From: Pseudomonas tructae
GTDB lineage: Bacteria > Pseudomonadota > Gammaproteobacteria > Pseudomonadales > Pseudomonadaceae
Reading direction: 5' to 3'
Length of the DNA: 64,000 nt
Assembly (NCBI RefSeq): GCF_004214895.1
Contig: NZ_CP035952.1
Coordinates: 2,118,501-2,182,500 of the forward strand
Below are positions 1 to 13,233 of this stretch, piece after piece. Every line of letters begins with the position of its first letter. Position 1 is the first letter of the stretch. Below the pieces are notes generated by a model. It saw only the letters and a list, made by a program, of their open reading frames with translations. It was not told the origin of the DNA and ran no database searches. The translations under genes were made by a program, and so were the position numbers.

Positions 1-1
1 G

Positions 2-3000
2 GCGTACCCGCCAGAGTCTTCGCGCCGCCATCACCAGGAACGGTTGCTGTCGATCATCGGCGACGCCGAGCCGCGTCTGCTGCTGACCACCAGCCTCCTG
101 CACGACAGCCTGCAGGCCCTTGAGGTGCTGGGTGAGCCCGGAGCCCCGCAACTGCTGGCGGTCGATGGTCTGGCCGCCGAGCTTGCCGACAGCTGGCAGA
201 TGCCGAACGTGCAGGCCGATGACATTGCCTTTTTGCAGTACACCTCCGGCTCCACTGCCTTGCCCAAAGGCGTGCAGGTCAGTCATGGCAACCTGGTTGC
301 CAACGAAGTGCTGATTCGTCGTGGCTTTGGCATCGATGTGAATCCGGACGATGTGATCGTCAGCTGGTTGCCGCTGTACCACGATATGGGCCTGATCGGC
401 GGCTTGCTGCAACCCATCTTCAGCGGCGTGCCCTGCGTGCTGATGGCACCGGCTTATTTCCTGGCCCGGCCGCAGCGCTGGTTGCAGGCGATCAGTGATC
501 ACGGTGGCACCATCAGTGGCGGGCCGGACTTTGCCTACCGCTTGTGCAGCGAACGGGTCAGCGCTGCGGCACTGGCCAGCCTCGACCTGAGCAAATGGCG
601 GGTGGCCTATTCCGGCTCCGAGCCGATTCGCCAGGACAGCCTGCAGGCCTTTGCCGACAAGTTCGCGGCCTGTGGCTTTGTGCCGGAGAGTTTCTTCGCA
701 AGTTACGGCCTGGCCGAAGCCACGCTGTTCGTCAGCGGCAGCACTCGCGGCCAAGGGATCGGCGCGCTGGAGGTGGACACCCTGGCCCTGGCGCGCAATA
801 ACGCCGAAGCCGGCAAGGGCACGGTGCAGATGAGTTGCGGGCGCAGCCAGCCCGGGCATGCGCTGCAGATTGTCGAACCCCAGCACCTGACGTTGCTGGC
901 CGATAACCAGGTCGGTGAAATCTGGGCCAGCGGTCCGAGCATCGCCAAAGGTTACTGGCGCAACCCTGAGGCCACCGCCGCCACCTTCGTCGAGCAGGGC
1001 GGGCGTACCTGGCTGCGCACCGGCGACCTGGGTTTTTTGCGCGAGGGCGAACTGTTCGTCACCGGTCGCCTCAAGGACCTGTTGATCGTGCGCGGGCACA
1101 ACCTCTACCCGCAGGACCTGGAAAAGACCCTGGAGCGTGAAGTCGAGGTTCTGCGTAAAGGCCGGGTGGCGGTGTTCGCCGTCGATGAGCGGGGCGAGGA
1201 GGGCATCGGCGTTGCCGTCGAGATCAGCCGCAATGTGCAGAAGATCATCACCCCGGCGAACCTGATCAAGACCCTGCGCCAGGTCATCGCCGATGCCTGC
1301 CAGCAGGCACCGGCCGTGGTCCTGTTACTCAACCCCGGCGCCTTGCCCAAGACCTCCAGCGGCAAGCTGCAACGCTCTGCCTGTCGCCTGCGCATGGACG
1401 ACGGCAGCCTCGATAGCTACGCCCGCTTCCCCGATCAGCACGTGGTGGCCGTGGCCGATCACACTGTGTCGACGAGCGCCATGCAGGCTCGGATTGCTCG
1501 CCTGTGGTGCGAGGTATTGGGGCTTGAGCAGATTGCCGGTGATGAGCACTTCTTCCTGCTCGGTGGCAACTCTATCGCCGCGACTCAGGTCTGCGCGCGC
1601 CTGAGTGACAAACTGGGTCTCGAACTGGGAGTACGGGTCCTGTTCGAGGCGCCGACCCTGGCCGCTTTCAGTACGGCGGTGGCTACGCTGCAGGACGAGG
1701 GTGGCGTCGCCCGTGGCACAATCAGCCTTCTCGACCGCGCGCAGGCCCTACCGCAGTCGCTGGCGCAAAACCGCCTGTGGCTGACCTGGCAACTGGAGCC
1801 GCACAGTGCGGCGTACAACATTCCCGGTGCCCTGCGCCTGCGCGGTGAACTGGACGAGGCGGCGTTGCAGGCCAGCTTCCAGGCCCTGGTCGAGCGTCAC
1901 GAATCCCTGCGCACGTTGTTCGCCGAGGAGGACGGCCAGGCGCTGCAGCGCATCTTGCCGAGCCTGGTCTTTAGCTTGCAACGCCTGGATCTGTCCGTTG
2001 CCAGTGCACAAGAGGTGCTGGCGCAGCGTGAAGCCGAAGCCATGCAGCCCTTCGACTTGCAACTGGGGCCGTTGCTGCGGGTGACCCTGGTGCGACTGGA
2101 CAACGACGACCATCAGTTGTGGGTGACGATGCACCACATCATCGCCGACGGTTGGTCGATGAACATCCTCATCGACGAGTTCTCGCGCCTGTACGCCGGT
2201 CACTGCCAGGGGCAGCCGGCCAGCTTGCCGGCCTTGAACCTGGAATACGCCGACTACGGTAACTGGCAGCGCCAATGGCTGGCCGAGGGCGAGGCTGCCC
2301 GGCAACTGCTGTACTGGAAAGACCGGCTGGGCAAGCAGCCAGGGGTGCTAGACCTTGCCACCGACCACCCGCGCTCCTCGCGTAACAGCAAGGCTGCCGC
2401 GCGTTTTAGCGTGCGCCTGCAGCCGACCTTGGCCGAAGCCTTGCGCAGTGTCGCCCGCGCTCACGAGGCGACGCTGTTCATGGTATTGCTGGCCAGCTTC
2501 CAGAGCCTGTTGCACCGCTACAGCGGGCAGACCCAGATCCGTGTCGGCGTGCCCAATGCCAACCGCGCGCGCCTGGAAACCCAGGGCCTGGTCGGCTTTT
2601 TCATCAATACCCAGGTGTTGTCTGCGCAGTTGGACGGGCGTTTGCCGTTCACTCAGTTGCTGGCTCAGGTACGTCAGGCCTCGCTCGAAGCCCAGGCTCA
2701 TCAAGACCTGCCGTTCGAGCAACTGCTCGAAGCCTTCCCCGAGGCCCGCGAGCAGGGTCTGTTCCAGGTCATGTTCAACCACCAGCAGCGCGACCTCAGT
2801 GCCCTGCGCCGTCTGCCGGGCCTGCTCGCCGAAGAGCTGCCGTGGCACAGCCGCGAAGCCAAGTTCGATTTGCAGCTGCACAGCGAAGAGGACCATCAGG
2901 GGCGGGTGACACTGTCGTTCGACTACGCCGTCGCACTATTCGAGGAGGCGACCGTGCAGCGGATCAGCGCTCAGTTGATCGCTTTGCTCGAACAGGTCAG

Positions 3001-6000
3001 TGCCCGACCCGAGCTGGCCATCGGTGCGGTGCAACTGCTCGATGATGATGGCCTGGCGCAACTGCGCAACTGGGGCCAGGCCCCGGCGCCCCAGGCTCGG
3101 CAGTGGCTGGTTGAACAGCTCAACGCCCAAGCGCGACTGACCCCGGAGCGCACCGCCCTGGTGTGGCAGGGCGGCAGCCTCGACTACGCCAGCCTGCACC
3201 AGCAGGCCAACCGCCTGGCCCATTACCTGCGCGACAAGGGCGTCGGCCCGGATGTGTGCGTGGCCATCGCTGCCGAGCGTTCGCCGCAACTGCTGATCGG
3301 CCTGCTGGCGATTCTCAAGGCCGGTGGTGCCTACGTGCCGCTGGACGTCGATTACCCGGCCGAGCGCCTGGCCTACATGCTCGCCGACAGTGGCGCGAGC
3401 CTGCTGCTCAGCCACAGCGATGTACTGCAGCGCTTGAGCCTGCCGGCGCAAGTCAGTGCCATCGCCATGGATCGTCTCAAACTTGACAGTTGGCCAAGTC
3501 AGCCCCCGGGCCTGCACCTGCACGGTGACAACCTGGCCTATGTGATTTACACCTCCGGCTCCACCGGCCAGCCCAAAGGCGTTGGCAACACTCACGCGGC
3601 ACTGGCCGAACGCCTGCAGTGGATGCAGGACAGCTATGCCCTGGATGAGCACGACGTGCTGATGCAGAAGGCGCCAATCAGTTTCGACGTGTCGGTCTGG
3701 GAGTGCTTCTGGCCGTTGCTCAACGGGTGCCAACTGGTGCTGGCCGGCCCCGGCGAGCACCGCGACCCGCAACGCATCGCCGAGCTGGTTCGCGAGCATG
3801 GCGTGACCACGCTGCATTTTGTCCCGGCCTTGCTCCAGGTGTTTGTCCAGGAACCGCTAGCCGCCCAGTGCAGCAGCCTGCGCCGGTTGTTCAGCGGCGG
3901 TGAAGCACTGTCGGCGGCCCTGCGTGATCGGGTACTGCAGGTATTGCCCCAGGTGGCCCTGCATAACCGCTACGGCCCAACTGAAACTGCCATCAACGTC
4001 ACCCACTGGCAGTGCAGCGATGCCGATGGTGCGCGCTCACCCATCGGCCGGCCACTGGCCAATGTGCTGTGCCGGGTGCTCGATGATGAGCTTGAACTGA
4101 CGTCGCCTGGCGTACCCGGCGAGCTGTACCTGGGCGGTAGCGGCCTGGCCCGGGGTTACCTGGGGCGCGCGGGGCTGACGGCCGAACGTTTCGTGCCGCA
4201 GCCCGATGGCGACGGCCAGCGTCTGTACCGCAGTGGCGACCGCGCGCGCTGGTTGGCCGATCTGGGGGCGCTGGAGTACCTCGGCCGCCTCGATCAGCAA
4301 GTCAAGCTGCGCGGCTTTCGGCTCGAGCCGGAAGAAGTCGAGGCCTGCCTGCTGGCGCAGACTGGCGTCGAACAGGCCCTGGTGATGGTTCGTGACACCG
4401 CCGCCGGCCCGCAACTGGTTGGCTACTACAGCGGTGTCCAGGCCGACGCCCCGTTACTGGCGGCACTGGCCGCGCGTCTGCCCGCCTATATGGTGCCGGC
4501 GCAGTTGATCCACCTGGCGCAAATGCCGCTGGGCCCGAGCGGCAAGATTGAACGCAAGGCCTTGCCCGAGCCGCAATGGCAATCACGTGAGCACCTGGAA
4601 CCGGGTACTGCCCTGCAACAGCAGATCGCCGCGATCTGGCGCGAGGTACTGGGAAGCCAGCGGGTCGGTCTGCAGGACGATTTCTTTGCCCTTGGCGGCC
4701 ACTCGCTGCTGGCCACCCAGATCATTTCCCGCACCCGCCAGGCGTGCAACGTCGAGCTGCCATTGCGCATCTTGTTCGAGGCCAGTGAGCTGGGGGCTTT
4801 CGCTGCTGCGGTCGAAGCGATCCAGCACAGTGGCGCGCACAACCTGCAAGGTGAAATCCTGCGCATCGACCGGCGCCAGGCGGTGCCGCTGTCCTATTCC
4901 CAGCAGCGCATGTGGTTCCTCTGGCAGATGGAGCCGGACAGCCCAGCCTATAACGTCGGCGGTATGGCGCGGCTGCGCGGGGTACTGGATGTCAGCCGCT
5001 TCGAGCAGGCGCTGCAAGCGTTGGTCGTGCGACACGAAACCCTGCGCACCACCTTCCCGAGCATCGATGGCGTGCCGTATCAGTGCGTGGCCGAAGACAG
5101 CAACCTGTGCATGAGCTGGCTGGACCTCTCCAGCGCCACGGCGCAGGCTCGCGAGCAACAGTTGCAGGCCTTCGCCGACGAGCAGGCGCACCAACCCTTC
5201 GACCTTGAGCGCGGGCCGTTGCTGCGCGCCTGCCTGGTCAAGGCCGGTGATCGTGAACACTATTTCGTCCTGACCCTGCATCACATCGTCACCGAAGGCT
5301 GGGCCATGGACATCTTCGCCCGCGAGCTGGGCGAGCTCTACGAGGCCTTTGTCGATGAGCGTGAATCGCCGTTGCAAGCTTTGCCGGTGCAGTACCTGGA
5401 CTACAGCGTATGGCAACGGCAGTGGCTGGAAAGCGGTGAGCGTCAGCGTCAGCTGGACTACTGGAAAGCCAAGCTTGGCACTGAACATCCGCTGCTCGAA
5501 CTGCCGACCGACCGTCCGCGTCCGGCGATGCAGAGCCATCGTGGTGAGCTCTATCGTTTCGACCTGAGCCCGGAGTTGGCCGCGCGGGTGCGCGCCTTCA
5601 ATGCCGAACGCGGCCTGACCCTGTTCATGACCATGACCGCCACCTTGGCGGTAATGCTCTACCGCTACAGCGGCCAGACCGATCTGCGCATCGGTGCGCC
5701 GGTGGCCAACCGCATTCGCCCGGAAAGCGAAGGCCTGATCGGTGCCTTCCTCAACACTCAGGTGCTGCGTTGCCAACTTGACGGCCAAATGAGTGTCGGC
5801 GAATTGCTCGAACAGGTGCGCCAGACCGTGATTGACGGCCAGTCCCATCAGGACCTGCCTTTCGATCATCTGGTCGAGGCCCTGCAACCGCCGCGCAGCA
5901 GCGCCTACAACCCACTGTTCCAGGTGATGTGCAACGTCCAGCGCTGGGAGTTCCAGCAGAGCCGCAGCCTGGCTGGGATGCAGGTCGAGTACTTGGTCAA

Positions 6001-9000
6001 CGACGCCCGTGCGACCAAGTTCGACCTCAACCTGGAGGTCACCGATCTTGACCGTCGCTTGGGTTGCTGCCTGACCTACAGCCGTGATTTGTTCGACGCG
6101 CCGCGCATCGCGCAAATGGCCGCGCACTGGCAGAACCTGCTGCAGGCAGTGTTGGGCGATCCCGAACAACGTCTGGGTGAGTTGCCATTGCTGGCGGCTG
6201 TCGAGCAAAAGGCGCTGTGCGATTCGCTCAAAGGTGACAGCACCTTGGCGATGGAGCAGAACATTCACCAACTGTTCAGCGAGCAAGCGGCGCGCCAGTC
6301 CGATGCCCTGGCCCTGACCTTCGCCGGCCAGCACCTGAGCTATGCCCAGCTTGATGCCCGCGCCAATCAGTTGGCCCGGGTGCTGCGTGAGCGCGGCGTC
6401 GGTCCCCAGGTGCGCGTCGGCCTGGCCCTGGAGCGCTCGCTGGAGATGGTGGTCGGCTTGCTGGCGATTCTCAAGGCCGGTGGCGCCTATGTGCCGCTGG
6501 ACCCGGAATATCCGCTCGAACGCCTGCACTACATGATCGAGGACAGCGGCATTGCGCTGCTGCTCGGCCAGCGGGCCTTGTTCGAAACCCTCGGGGAGTT
6601 GCCGGCCAAGGTCGGGCGCTGGTGCCTGGAAGAGGACCGCGATGCGCTCGTGGCGTACAGTAGCCAAGCCTTGCCATCGTTGACCTTGCCCGGCCATCAG
6701 GCCTACCTGATCTACACCTCCGGCTCCACTGGCAAGCCCAAGGGCGTGGTGGTCAGCCATGGCGAAATCGCCATGCACTGCCAGGCAGTGATCGAGCGCT
6801 TCGGCATGCGCAGTGACGATTGCGAGCTGCACTTCTATTCGATCAACTTCGATGCGGCCACCGAGCGCCTGCTGGTGCCGTTGCTCTGCGGTGCGCGCGT
6901 GGTCCTGCGTGGGCAGGGGCAGTGGGGCGCAGAAGAAATCTGCACGCTGATCCGCGAGCAGCGGGTGTCGATTCTCGGCTTTACCCCAAGCTACGGCAGC
7001 CAGTTGGCCCAGTGGTTGGCCAGCCGCAATGAGCAGTTGCCGGTGCGCCTGGTGATCACCGGTGGCGAGGCGCTGACCGGTGAGCACCTGCAACGCATTC
7101 GCCAGGCGTTCATACCGCAGCAATTCTTCAATGCCTATGGGCCGACTGAAACCGTGGTCATGCCCCTGGCATGCCTGGCCCCGCAGCAGCTTGAAGCCGG
7201 CGCTGGCAGTGTGCCGATCGGCAGCGTGGTCGGTGCTCGTGTGGCCTACATTCTCGATGCCAACCTGGCCCTGTTGCCGCAAGGCGGTACAGGCGAGTTG
7301 TATGTTGGCGGCGCGGGGCTGGCCCAGGGTTACCACGAACGTCCGGGCTTGAGCGCCGAGCGCTTTGTCGCCGACCCGTTCAGCAACCAGGGCGGGCGTC
7401 TGTACCGCACCGGTGACCTGGTGCGCCAGCGTGCCGATGGTCTGGTGGAGTATGTCGGGCGTATCGACCACCAAGTGAAAATTCGCGGCTTCCGCATCGA
7501 GTTGGGCGAAATCGAAACCCGTCTGCTCGAACACCCGGCGGTGCGCGAGGCCGTGGTGCTGGCCCTGGATATGCCCGGTGGCAAGCAACTGGCCGGTTAT
7601 CTGGTCTGCGACCAGGCACTGGCCGATGCCACCGAACAGACGGCCCTGCGCGAAGCGCTGAAGGCGCAACTGCGTTTGCACCTGCCGGACTACATGGTGC
7701 CTTCCCACCTGGTGCTGCTGGCGAACATGCCGTTGACCGGCAATGGCAAGCTTGACCGCCACGCCTTGCCGGCGCCGGACCTGGAGCAGGGGCGCCAGCG
7801 CTATGAGGCGCCGCAAAGCGAGCTGGAGCAGCAACTGGCGACGATCTGGCGTGAAGTGCTGAACGTGCAGCAGGTCGGCCTGCAGGACAACTTCTTCGAA
7901 CTGGGCGGCGACTCGATCCTGTCGATCCAGGTGGTCAGCCGCGGGCGTCAGGCCGGGCTGCATTTCACCCCGCGCGACCTGTTCCAGCACCAGACCATCC
8001 AGACCCTGGCAACAGTGGTCAGCCGCAGTGAAACCACCCAGGTCGATCAGGGGCCGTTGACCGGCCATGCGGCATTGACGCCGATCCAGCACTGGTTCTT
8101 CGACAGCGATGTGGCGCAACCCCAGCACTGGAACCAGGCGGTGTTGCTGGCGCCGGTCGAGCGCCTGGACGGCAAGAGCCTGGAGCAGGCGCTGCAGCAC
8201 TTGCAACAGCATCATGATGCCTTGCGCCTGCGCTTTGATCAGGTGGATGGCCAGTGGGTGGGCGAATACGCCCGTGGCGAGCACCGTGAACTGCTCTGGC
8301 AGGCCTCGGTTGCCGACCTGGGCGACTGCCAGGCGTTGTACAGCGATGTACAGCGCAGCCTCGACCTGGCCCAGGGGCCTTTGTTGCGCGCCTTGCTGGT
8401 TGAAGACGGCGAGGGTCAACAGCGTCTGCTGCTGGTGATCCATCACCTGGTGGTCGACGGCGTCTCCTGGCGGGTGTTGCTAGAAGACCTGCAAGCGCTG
8501 TACCGCGGCCAGCCACTGGCGGCCAAGACCCGCGCCATGAGCGACTGGGCGGCGCGCCTGGTGGCCTATGCCGGCAGTGACTCCTTGCGTGACGAACACA
8601 CCTGGTGGCAGGTGCAACTGAGCAGCGCCAGCCGCGAACTGCCGTGCGATCATCCACAAGGGGCGAACCTGCACCAGCAGGCGCAGACCCTCAGTGTACG
8701 CCTGGATGCGACCCATACCCGGCAACTGCTGCAGGAAGCCCCAGGGGCCTATCACACCCAGGTCAACGACTTGCTGCTGACTGCCCTGGCCCGGGTCTTG
8801 TGCCGCTGGAGCGGCGACAGCGCGGTGCTGGTGCAACTGGAAGGCCACGGCCGCGAGAACCTGTTCGAGGACATGGACCTGACGCGCAGTGTCGGCTGGT
8901 TCACCAGTGCCTACCCGCTGAGCCTGAGTCCGCAGAACGTCGAACAGGGCGCTTCGATCAAGGCGATCAAGGAGCAATTGCGCGCGGTGCCGCACAAGGG

Positions 9001-12000
9001 GCTGGGTTACGGCGTGCTGCGCTACCTGGCCGATGCGCCGGTGCGCGAGGCTATGGCCGCGCTGCCCCAGGCGCGTATCACCTTCAACTACCTGGGCCAG
9101 TTCGACCAGCAGTTCCAGGCCAATGCGCTGTACCAGCCGGTGGACGAAAGCGCCGGGCTCGCCCATGACCTGGAGGCGCCGCTGCCCAACTGGCTGAGCG
9201 TCGATGGCCAGGTGTATGGCGGTGAATTGCAACTGCGCTGGACCTTCAGCCGCGAGCGCTATGACCGGCAGACCATCGAGGCACTGGTCGAAGCTTACCG
9301 GCGCGAACTGATCAGCCTGATCGAGCATTGCCTGAGCCCGGATGCCGGTAGCTTCACGCCTTCGGACTTCCCGCTGGCGCAACTGAGCCAGGAGCAGATC
9401 GATGCCTTGCCGGTCGCCGCAGCCCAGATCGACGACGTCTATCCGCTGACGCCGATGCAGGAGGGCCTGCTGCTGCATACCCTGCTGGAACCTGGCACCG
9501 GCATCTACTACATGCAGGACCGCTACCGGATCAACAGCGCGCTCGACCCGCAGCGCTTCGCCGCCGCCTGGCAGGCCGTGGTCGGCCGTCACGAAGCCTT
9601 GCGCGCTTCGTTCAGCTGGAACGCCGGCGAGGCCATGTTGCAGATCATTCACAAGCCAGGCTCGACGCCGGTCGATTATCAGGACTGGTCGGACATCTCT
9701 GAAATTGACCAGCAGACGCGCCTGCAAGCCCTGCACAAGCAGGAGCGTGAAGCCGGTTTCGATCTGCTCCAGCGGCCACCGTTTCACCTGCGCCTGCTGC
9801 GGGTGGGCGAGGACCGCTACTGGTTCATGATGAGCAACCACCACATCCTCATCGATGCCTGGTGCCGCTCGCTGCTGATGAATGATTTCTTCGAGATCTA
9901 CCTGGCCATGGGCGAGGGCCGCCAAGCGCAATTGCCGGTGCCGCCACGCTACCGCGACTACATCAGCTGGCTGCAACATCAGGACCTGGATGCCGCGCGC
10001 CAGTGGTGGCGCAGCAACCTCGAAGGCTTCGAACGCAGCACTGCGGTACCGACCGACCGGCCCTTGCTGCGGGACCACGCGGCGGAGCACGCCGGGATGG
10101 TCGTCGGCGACTGCTACACCCGCCTCGATGCCGCCGATGGCGCTCGCTTGCGGGAACTGGCCCAGGCCCATCAACTGACCATCAACACCTTTGCACAAGC
10201 GGCCTGGGCCCTGGTGCTCAGCCGCTACAGCGGGGATCGCGACGTGGTCTTCGGCGTCACCGTGGCCGGGCGGCCGGTGAGCATGCCGCAGATGCAACGC
10301 ACGGTCGGGCTGTTCATCAACAGTGTCGCCTTGCGGGTGACACTGCCCGCAGCGGGCGAGCGCTGCAGCGTGCGCCAGTGGTTGCAAAGCTTGCTGGAAC
10401 GCAACATGGAACTGCGCGAATACGAATACCTGCCCCTGGTAGGCATCCAGGAATGCAGCGAGCTGCCTAAAGGCCAGCCGCTGTTCGACAGCCTGTTCGT
10501 GTTCGAAAACGCGCCGGTGGAAGTCGCCGTGCTCGATCGTGCCCAGAGCCTGAATGCCAGCTCCGATTCCGGGCGTACCCATACCAACTTCCCGTTGACC
10601 GCGGTCTGTTATCCGGGTGACGACCTGGGCTTGCACCTGTCCTTCGACCAGCGCTACTTCGACACCGTCACGGTCGAGCGCTTGCTGGCCGAGTTCAAGC
10701 GCCTGCTGCTGGCCCTGGCCGAAGGTTTCCATGGCGAGGTCAGTGAACTGCCATTGCTCGGTGAAACGGAGCGACGTTTCCTGCTCGAGGACTGCAACCG
10801 CAGTGAGCAGGTCTACAGCCTGGAGCAAAGTTACGCCGAGTTGTTCGAAGCACGCGTCATGGCGCATCCACAGCGCATTGCCGCGCGCTGCCTTGAGCAA
10901 TCGCTGAGTTACGCCGAGCTTAACCGCCAGGCCAACCGCCTGGGGCATGCGCTGGTTGCTGCCGGGGTGGCGGTCGATGAGCCGGTGGCGTTGCTGGCCG
11001 AGCGCGACCTGCCGCTGCTGGGCATGATCATCGGCAGCTTCAAGGCCGGCGCCGGCTACCTGCCGCTGGATCCGGGGCTGCCGCTCACCCGCCTGCAACG
11101 TATCGTCGATTTGAGCCGCACCCCGGTGCTGGTGTGCAGCCAGGCCTGTGCCGAGCAGGGGCGGGCCTTGCTCGACGAGTTGCCGTGTGGCGGGCGGCCG
11201 AAGCTGCTGGTCTGGGAGGCGATCCAGGCCGGCGCCGGGCCGGACGCCAACCCCGGTATCTACAGCGGGCCGGACAACCTTGCCTATGTGATCTACACCT
11301 CGGGCTCCACCGGGCTGCCTAAGGGGGTGATGGTCGAGCAGCGTGGCATGCTCAACAACCAGTTGAGCAAGGTGCCGTACCTGCAACTGGATGAGCAGGA
11401 TGTGATTGCCCAGACCGCCTCGCAAAGCTTCGACATCTCGGTCTGGCAGTTCCTCGCCGCGCCGCTGTTCGGTGCCCAGGTGGCGATTGTGCCGAACGCT
11501 ATTGCCCACGACCCCCAGGGTTTGCTCGATCATGTGCAGGCGACCGGCATCACTGTGCTCGAAAGCGTGCCGTCACTGATTCAGGGCATGCTTGCCAACG
11601 ATCAGCAACCGCTCGATGGCTTGCGTTGGATGCTCCCGACCGGTGAGGCGATGCCGCCGGAGCTGGCCTGGCAGTGGCTGCAGCGTTATCCGCAGATTGG
11701 CCTGGTCAATGCCTACGGCCCGGCCGAGTGCTCCGATGACGTGGCGTTCTTCCGCGTCGATGCTGCCTCGACCCGTGGCAGCTACCTGCCGATCGGTACG
11801 CCGACCGACAACAACCGTCTGTACCTGATTGGCGATGACCAGGAGCTGGTGCCGTTGGGCGCGGTGGGCGAGCTGTGCGTGGCCGGTACCGGCGTTGGCC
11901 GCGGTTATGTCGGTGACCCGCTGCGCACTGCGCAAGCCTTCATCCCGCATCCGTTCGGGGCACCAGGTGAGCGTCTGTACCGCACCGGCGACCTTGCCCG

Positions 12001-12673
12001 GCGACGTGTCGACGGAGTGCTGGAATATGTCGGGCGTATCGACCATCAAGTGAAGATTCGCGGCTACCGCATCGAGCTGGGTGAGATCGAAGCGCGCCTG
12101 CACGAGCAAGGTGAGATTCGTCATGCCGCCGTCGGGGTGCAGGAAGGGGTCAATGGCAAGCACCTGGTCGGCTATCTGGTGGCCAGCAACGCGGGCGCCG
12201 ATACCAGCCTGTTGCTGGAGCAGGTCAAGCAGCGCCTGCGGGCTGAGTTGCCGGAGTACATGGTGCCGCTGCACTGGGCCTGGCTTGCGCAACTGCCGCT
12301 CAATGCCAATGGCAAGCTCGACCGCAAGGCCTTGCCGGCCATCGATATCGGTGCCCAGCACAGCCAGGCGTACCTTGCGCCGCGCAGCGAACTGGAGTCG
12401 ACCCTGGGCGGTATCTGGGCTCAGGTACTCAAGGTCGAACGGGTTGGAGTGCGCGACAACTTCTTCGAGTTGGGCGGGCATTCGCTGTTGGCGACCCAGA
12501 TCGCTTCGCGGGTGCAGAAGGTGCTGCAACTGAACGTGCCGCTACGGGCCATGTTCGAGTGCAGCACGGTCGAGGAATTGGCAACCTATGTCGAGGGCCT
12601 GAAGGCCAGTGAACTGAGCGACGACAAGGTCGACCGGCTCAGTGACCTGATGGCCGAGCTGGAGGCGCTGTAG
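2..12673 (+). CDS. pvdL: Pyoverdine chromophore peptide synthetase PvdL (5' end outside window)
   Basis: Non-ribosomal peptide synthetase that starts pyoverdine assembly: it activates a fatty acid, then adds Glu, Tyr (epimerised to D-Tyr) and diaminobutyrate to make the chromophore precursor. Domain order read from the translation: acyl-AMP ligase (to about nt 1450), carrier with GGNS (about 1550-1590), C (HHIIADG at 2132), A (from about 3100), carrier GGHS (about 4690), C (HHIVTEG at 5279), A (from about 6260), carrier GGDS (about 7900), epimerase (HHLVVDG at 8441), C (HHILIDA at 9839), A (from about 10840), carrier GGHS (about 12470). This FAAL-T-C-A-T-C-A-T-E-C-A-T order is that of PvdL. 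There is no thioesterase, as expected for a protein that hands its product to the next synthetase. The frame is open to the left edge, so the TTG/Met at 44 is not the real start. Substrates are taken from the family, not read from the A-domain codes. Confidence 0.96.
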   Translation, partial: AYPPESSRRHHQERLLSIIGDAEPRLLLTTSLLHDSLQALEVLGEPGAPQLLAVDGLAAELADSWQMPNVQADDIAFLQYTSGSTALPKGVQVSHGNLVANEVLIRRGFGIDVNPDDVIVSWLPLYHDMGLIGGLLQPIFSGVPCVLMAPAYFLARPQRWLQAISDHGGTISGGPDFAYRLCSERVSAAALASLDLSKWRVAYSGSEPIRQDSLQAFADKFAACGFVPESFFASYGLAEATLFVSGSTRGQGIGALEVDTLALARNNAEAGKGTVQMSCGRSQPGHALQIVEPQHLTLLADNQVGEIWASGPSIAKGYWRNPEATAATFVEQGGRTWLRTGDLGFLREGELFVTGRLKDLLIVRGHNLYPQDLEKTLEREVEVLRKGRVAVFAVDERGEEGIGVAVEISRNVQKIITPANLIKTLRQVIADACQQAPAVVLLLNPGALPKTSSGKLQRSACRLRMDDGSLDSYARFPDQHVVAVADHTVSTSAMQARIARLWCEVLGLEQIAGDEHFFLLGGNSIAATQVCARLSDKLGLELGVRVLFEAPTLAAFSTAVATLQDEGGVARGTISLLDRAQALPQSLAQNRLWLTWQLEPHSAAYNIPGALRLRGELDEAALQASFQALVERHESLRTLFAEEDGQALQRILPSLVFSLQRLDLSVASAQEVLAQREAEAMQPFDLQLGPLLRVTLVRLDNDDHQLWVTMHHIIADGWSMNILIDEFSRLYAGHCQGQPASLPALNLEYADYGNWQRQWLAEGEAARQLLYWKDRLGKQPGVLDLATDHPRSSRNSKAAARFSVRLQPTLAEALRSVARAHEATLFMVLLASFQSLLHRYSGQTQIRVGVPNANRARLETQGLVGFFINTQVLSAQLDGRLPFTQLLAQVRQASLEAQAHQDLPFEQLLEAFPEAREQGLFQVMFNHQQRDLSALRRLPGLLAEELPWHSREAKFDLQLHSEEDHQGRVTLSFDYAVALFEEATVQRISAQLIALLEQVSARPELAIGAVQLLDDDGLAQLRNWGQAPAPQARQWLVEQLNAQARLTPERTALVWQGGSLDYASLHQQANRLAHYLRDKGVGPDVCVAIAAERSPQLLIGLLAILKAGGAYVPLDVDYPAERLAYMLADSGASLLLSHSDVLQRLSLPAQVSAIAMDRLKLDSWPSQPPGLHLHGDNLAYVIYTSGSTGQPKGVGNTHAALAERLQWMQDSYALDEHDVLMQKAPISFDVSVWECFWPLLNGCQLVLAGPGEHRDPQRIAELVREHGVTTLHFVPALLQVFVQEPLAAQCSSLRRLFSGGEALSAALRDRVLQVLPQVALHNRYGPTETAINVTHWQCSDADGARSPIGRPLANVLCRVLDDELELTSPGVPGELYLGGSGLARGYLGRAGLTAERFVPQPDGDGQRLYRSGDRARWLADLGALEYLGRLDQQVKLRGFRLEPEEVEACLLAQTGVEQALVMVRDTAAGPQLVGYYSGVQADAPLLAALAARLPAYMVPAQLIHLAQMPLGPSGKIERKALPEPQWQSREHLEPGTALQQQIAAIWREVLGSQRVGLQDDFFALGGHSLLATQIISRTRQACNVELPLRILFEASELGAFAAAVEAIQHSGAHNLQGEILRIDRRQAVPLSYSQQRMWFLWQMEPDSPAYNVGGMARLRGVLDVSRFEQALQALVVRHETLRTTFPSIDGVPYQCVAEDSNLCMSWLDLSSATAQAREQQLQAFADEQAHQPFDLERGPLLRACLVKAGDREHYFVLTLHHIVTEGWAMDIFARELGELYEAFVDERESPLQALPVQYLDYSVWQRQWLESGERQRQLDYWKAKLGTEHPLLELPTDRPRPAMQSHRGELYRFDLSPELAARVRAFNAERGLTLFMTMTATLAVMLYRYSGQTDLRIGAPVANRIRPESEGLIGAFLNTQVLRCQLDGQMSVGELLEQVRQTVIDGQSHQDLPFDHLVEALQPPRSSAYNPLFQVMCNVQRWEFQQSRSLAGMQVEYLVNDARATKFDLNLEVTDLDRRLGCCLTYSRDLFDAPRIAQMAAHWQNLLQAVLGDPEQRLGELPLLAAVEQKALCDSLKGDSTLAMEQNIHQLFSEQAARQSDALALTFAGQHLSYAQLDARANQLARVLRERGVGPQVRVGLALERSLEMVVGLLAILKAGGAYVPLDPEYPLERLHYMIEDSGIALLLGQRALFETLGELPAKVGRWCLEEDRDALVAYSSQALPSLTLPGHQAYLIYTSGSTGKPKGVVVSHGEIAMHCQAVIERFGMRSDDCELHFYSINFDAATERLLVPLLCGARVVLRGQGQWGAEEICTLIREQRVSILGFTPSYGSQLAQWLASRNEQLPVRLVITGGEALTGEHLQRIRQAFIPQQFFNAYGPTETVVMPLACLAPQQLEAGAGSVPIGSVVGARVAYILDANLALLPQGGTGELYVGGAGLAQGYHERPGLSAERFVADPFSNQGGRLYRTGDLVRQRADGLVEYVGRIDHQVKIRGFRIELGEIETRLLEHPAVREAVVLALDMPGGKQLAGYLVCDQALADATEQTALREALKAQLRLHLPDYMVPSHLVLLANMPLTGNGKLDRHALPAPDLEQGRQRYEAPQSELEQQLATIWREVLNVQQVGLQDNFFELGGDSILSIQVVSRGRQAGLHFTPRDLFQHQTIQTLATVVSRSETTQVDQGPLTGHAALTPIQHWFFDSDVAQPQHWNQAVLLAPVERLDGKSLEQALQHLQQHHDALRLRFDQVDGQWVGEYARGEHRELLWQASVADLGDCQALYSDVQRSLDLAQGPLLRALLVEDGEGQQRLLLVIHHLVVDGVSWRVLLEDLQALYRGQPLAAKTRAMSDWAARLVAYAGSDSLRDEHTWWQVQLSSASRELPCDHPQGANLHQQAQTLSVRLDATHTRQLLQEAPGAYHTQVNDLLLTALARVLCRWSGDSAVLVQLEGHGRENLFEDMDLTRSVGWFTSAYPLSLSPQNVEQGASIKAIKEQLRAVPHKGLGYGVLRYLADAPVREAMAALPQARITFNYLGQFDQQFQANALYQPVDESAGLAHDLEAPLPNWLSVDGQVYGGELQLRWTFSRERYDRQTIEALVEAYRRELISLIEHCLSPDAGSFTPSDFPLAQLSQEQIDALPVAAAQIDDVYPLTPMQEGLLLHTLLEPGTGIYYMQDRYRINSALDPQRFAAAWQAVVGRHEALRASFSWNAGEAMLQIIHKPGSTPVDYQDWSDISEIDQQTRLQALHKQEREAGFDLLQRPPFHLRLLRVGEDRYWFMMSNHHILIDAWCRSLLMNDFFEIYLAMGEGRQAQLPVPPRYRDYISWLQHQDLDAARQWWRSNLEGFERSTAVPTDRPLLRDHAAEHAGMVVGDCYTRLDAADGARLRELAQAHQLTINTFAQAAWALVLSRYSGDRDVVFGVTVAGRPVSMPQMQRTVGLFINSVALRVTLPAAGERCSVRQWLQSLLERNMELREYEYLPLVGIQECSELPKGQPLFDSLFVFENAPVEVAVLDRAQSLNASSDSGRTHTNFPLTAVCYPGDDLGLHLSFDQRYFDTVTVERLLAEFKRLLLALAEGFHGEVSELPLLGETERRFLLEDCNRSEQVYSLEQSYAELFEARVMAHPQRIAARCLEQSLSYAELNRQANRLGHALVAAGVAVDEPVALLAERDLPLLGMIIGSFKAGAGYLPLDPGLPLTRLQRIVDLSRTPVLVCSQACAEQGRALLDELPCGGRPKLLVWEAIQAGAGPDANPGIYSGPDNLAYVIYTSGSTGLPKGVMVEQRGMLNNQLSKVPYLQLDEQDVIAQTASQSFDISVWQFLAAPLFGAQVAIVPNAIAHDPQGLLDHVQATGITVLESVPSLIQGMLANDQQPLDGLRWMLPTGEAMPPELAWQWLQRYPQIGLVNAYGPAECSDDVAFFRVDAASTRGSYLPIGTPTDNNRLYLIGDDQELVPLGAVGELCVAGTGVGRGYVGDPLRTAQAFIPHPFGAPGERLYRTGDLARRRVDGVLEYVGRIDHQVKIRGYRIELGEIEARLHEQGEIRHAAVGVQEGVNGKHLVGYLVASNAGADTSLLLEQVKQRLRAELPEYMVPLHWAWLAQLPLNANGKLDRKALPAIDIGAQHSQAYLAPRSELESTLGGIWAQVLKVERVGVRDNFFELGGHSLLATQIASRVQKVLQLNVPLRAMFECSTVEELATYVEGLKASELSDDKVDRLSDLMAELEAL

Positions 12674-13157
12674 GGCTGCAGGCTGGAACGGGGCGGGTAC
12701 GCAGCAGATCGTGCTTGAGCAAGGCGATGGAGGCGGCCAGCAGCACGGCGTCCTTGATCAGAAAGGACGTCGCCCCGCCCATGGCCGGGAAGCCCCCGGC
12801 GCTGTTCTCCCAGCCGCCTGGGGTGGTGACGATCAGGGTCAGGGTGGTCAGGTAGGTGAGGGTTGAACCGAGCGCGCCGATCACCGCTATCCTGGGTTGC
12901 CAGATACCGGCCAGCAAGGCTGCGCCAATCGCCCATTCCGCCACGCCCAGCGCATAGCTGGCGCCGTGGATGCCAAAGGCCAGGTGCAGCCAGGAGAGGA
13001 TCGGGCTGTTATCGATCAGCGGGAGCAATGCCTGGGCTTCGTAGTCGAACCATTTGGCATAGCCAAAACCGAAGAAGATCAGGATCAGGCTCCAGCGCAG
13101 CAGCTGGATGTCCAGGGAGGAACGAATGAAACGGTCAAAGTAGGCAGGGCGGGTCAT
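12639..13157 (-). CDS. DUF417/YkgB (RclC-like) inner-membrane protein
   Basis: A 172-residue membrane protein of the DUF417/YkgB family, which includes E. coli RclC (reactive chlorine resistance); its biochemical role is unknown. The N-terminal half has the family signature around [14 protein letters not shown] followed by SPILSWL. Four hydrophobic segments can be seen. I chose the ATG at 13157, preceded by AGGA; the same frame stays open much further upstream, but that part lies antisense-parallel to dsbG and reads as an out-of-frame translation of it. The 3' end overlaps the end of pvdL by 35 bp, tail to tail, and the last 20 or so residues (Pro/Ala-rich) are probably not conserved. It is 76 bp downstream of dsbG on the same strand and may be transcribed with the dsb operon, which would fit an envelope redox-stress role (inference). 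Confidence 0.82.
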   Translation of the reverse strand: MTRPAYFDRFIRSSLDIQLLRWSLILIFFGFGYAKWFDYEAQALLPLIDNSPILSWLHLAFGIHGASYALGVAEWAIGAALLAGIWQPRIAVIGALGSTLTYLTTLTLIVTTPGGWENSAGGFPAMGGATSFLIKDAVLLAASIALLKHDLLRTRPVPACSPTAPPARPSGH

Positions 13158-13233
13158 GGCGAGGTCCTGTAGGTGGATGGGGCAGATATCCTCCAGACGC
13201 CGTGATCGCCCTGTTGTTACATCAGCCGGTGGC

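Noticed and set aside
44..46. TTG at 44 as start of the synthetase
   Set aside because: The frame is open to the window edge and the upstream residues ([14 protein letters not shown]) continue a typical acyl-AMP ligase domain, so the true start is outside.
4583..8446. A very long open frame (about 1290 codons) on the minus strand inside pvdL
   Set aside because: It is a shadow of the GC-rich synthetase gene; the protein is Gln/His/Arg-rich with no family features. The same holds for long antisense frames at 8480-11533, 46328-49975, 33550-35430, 43146-45023 and 58204-59649.
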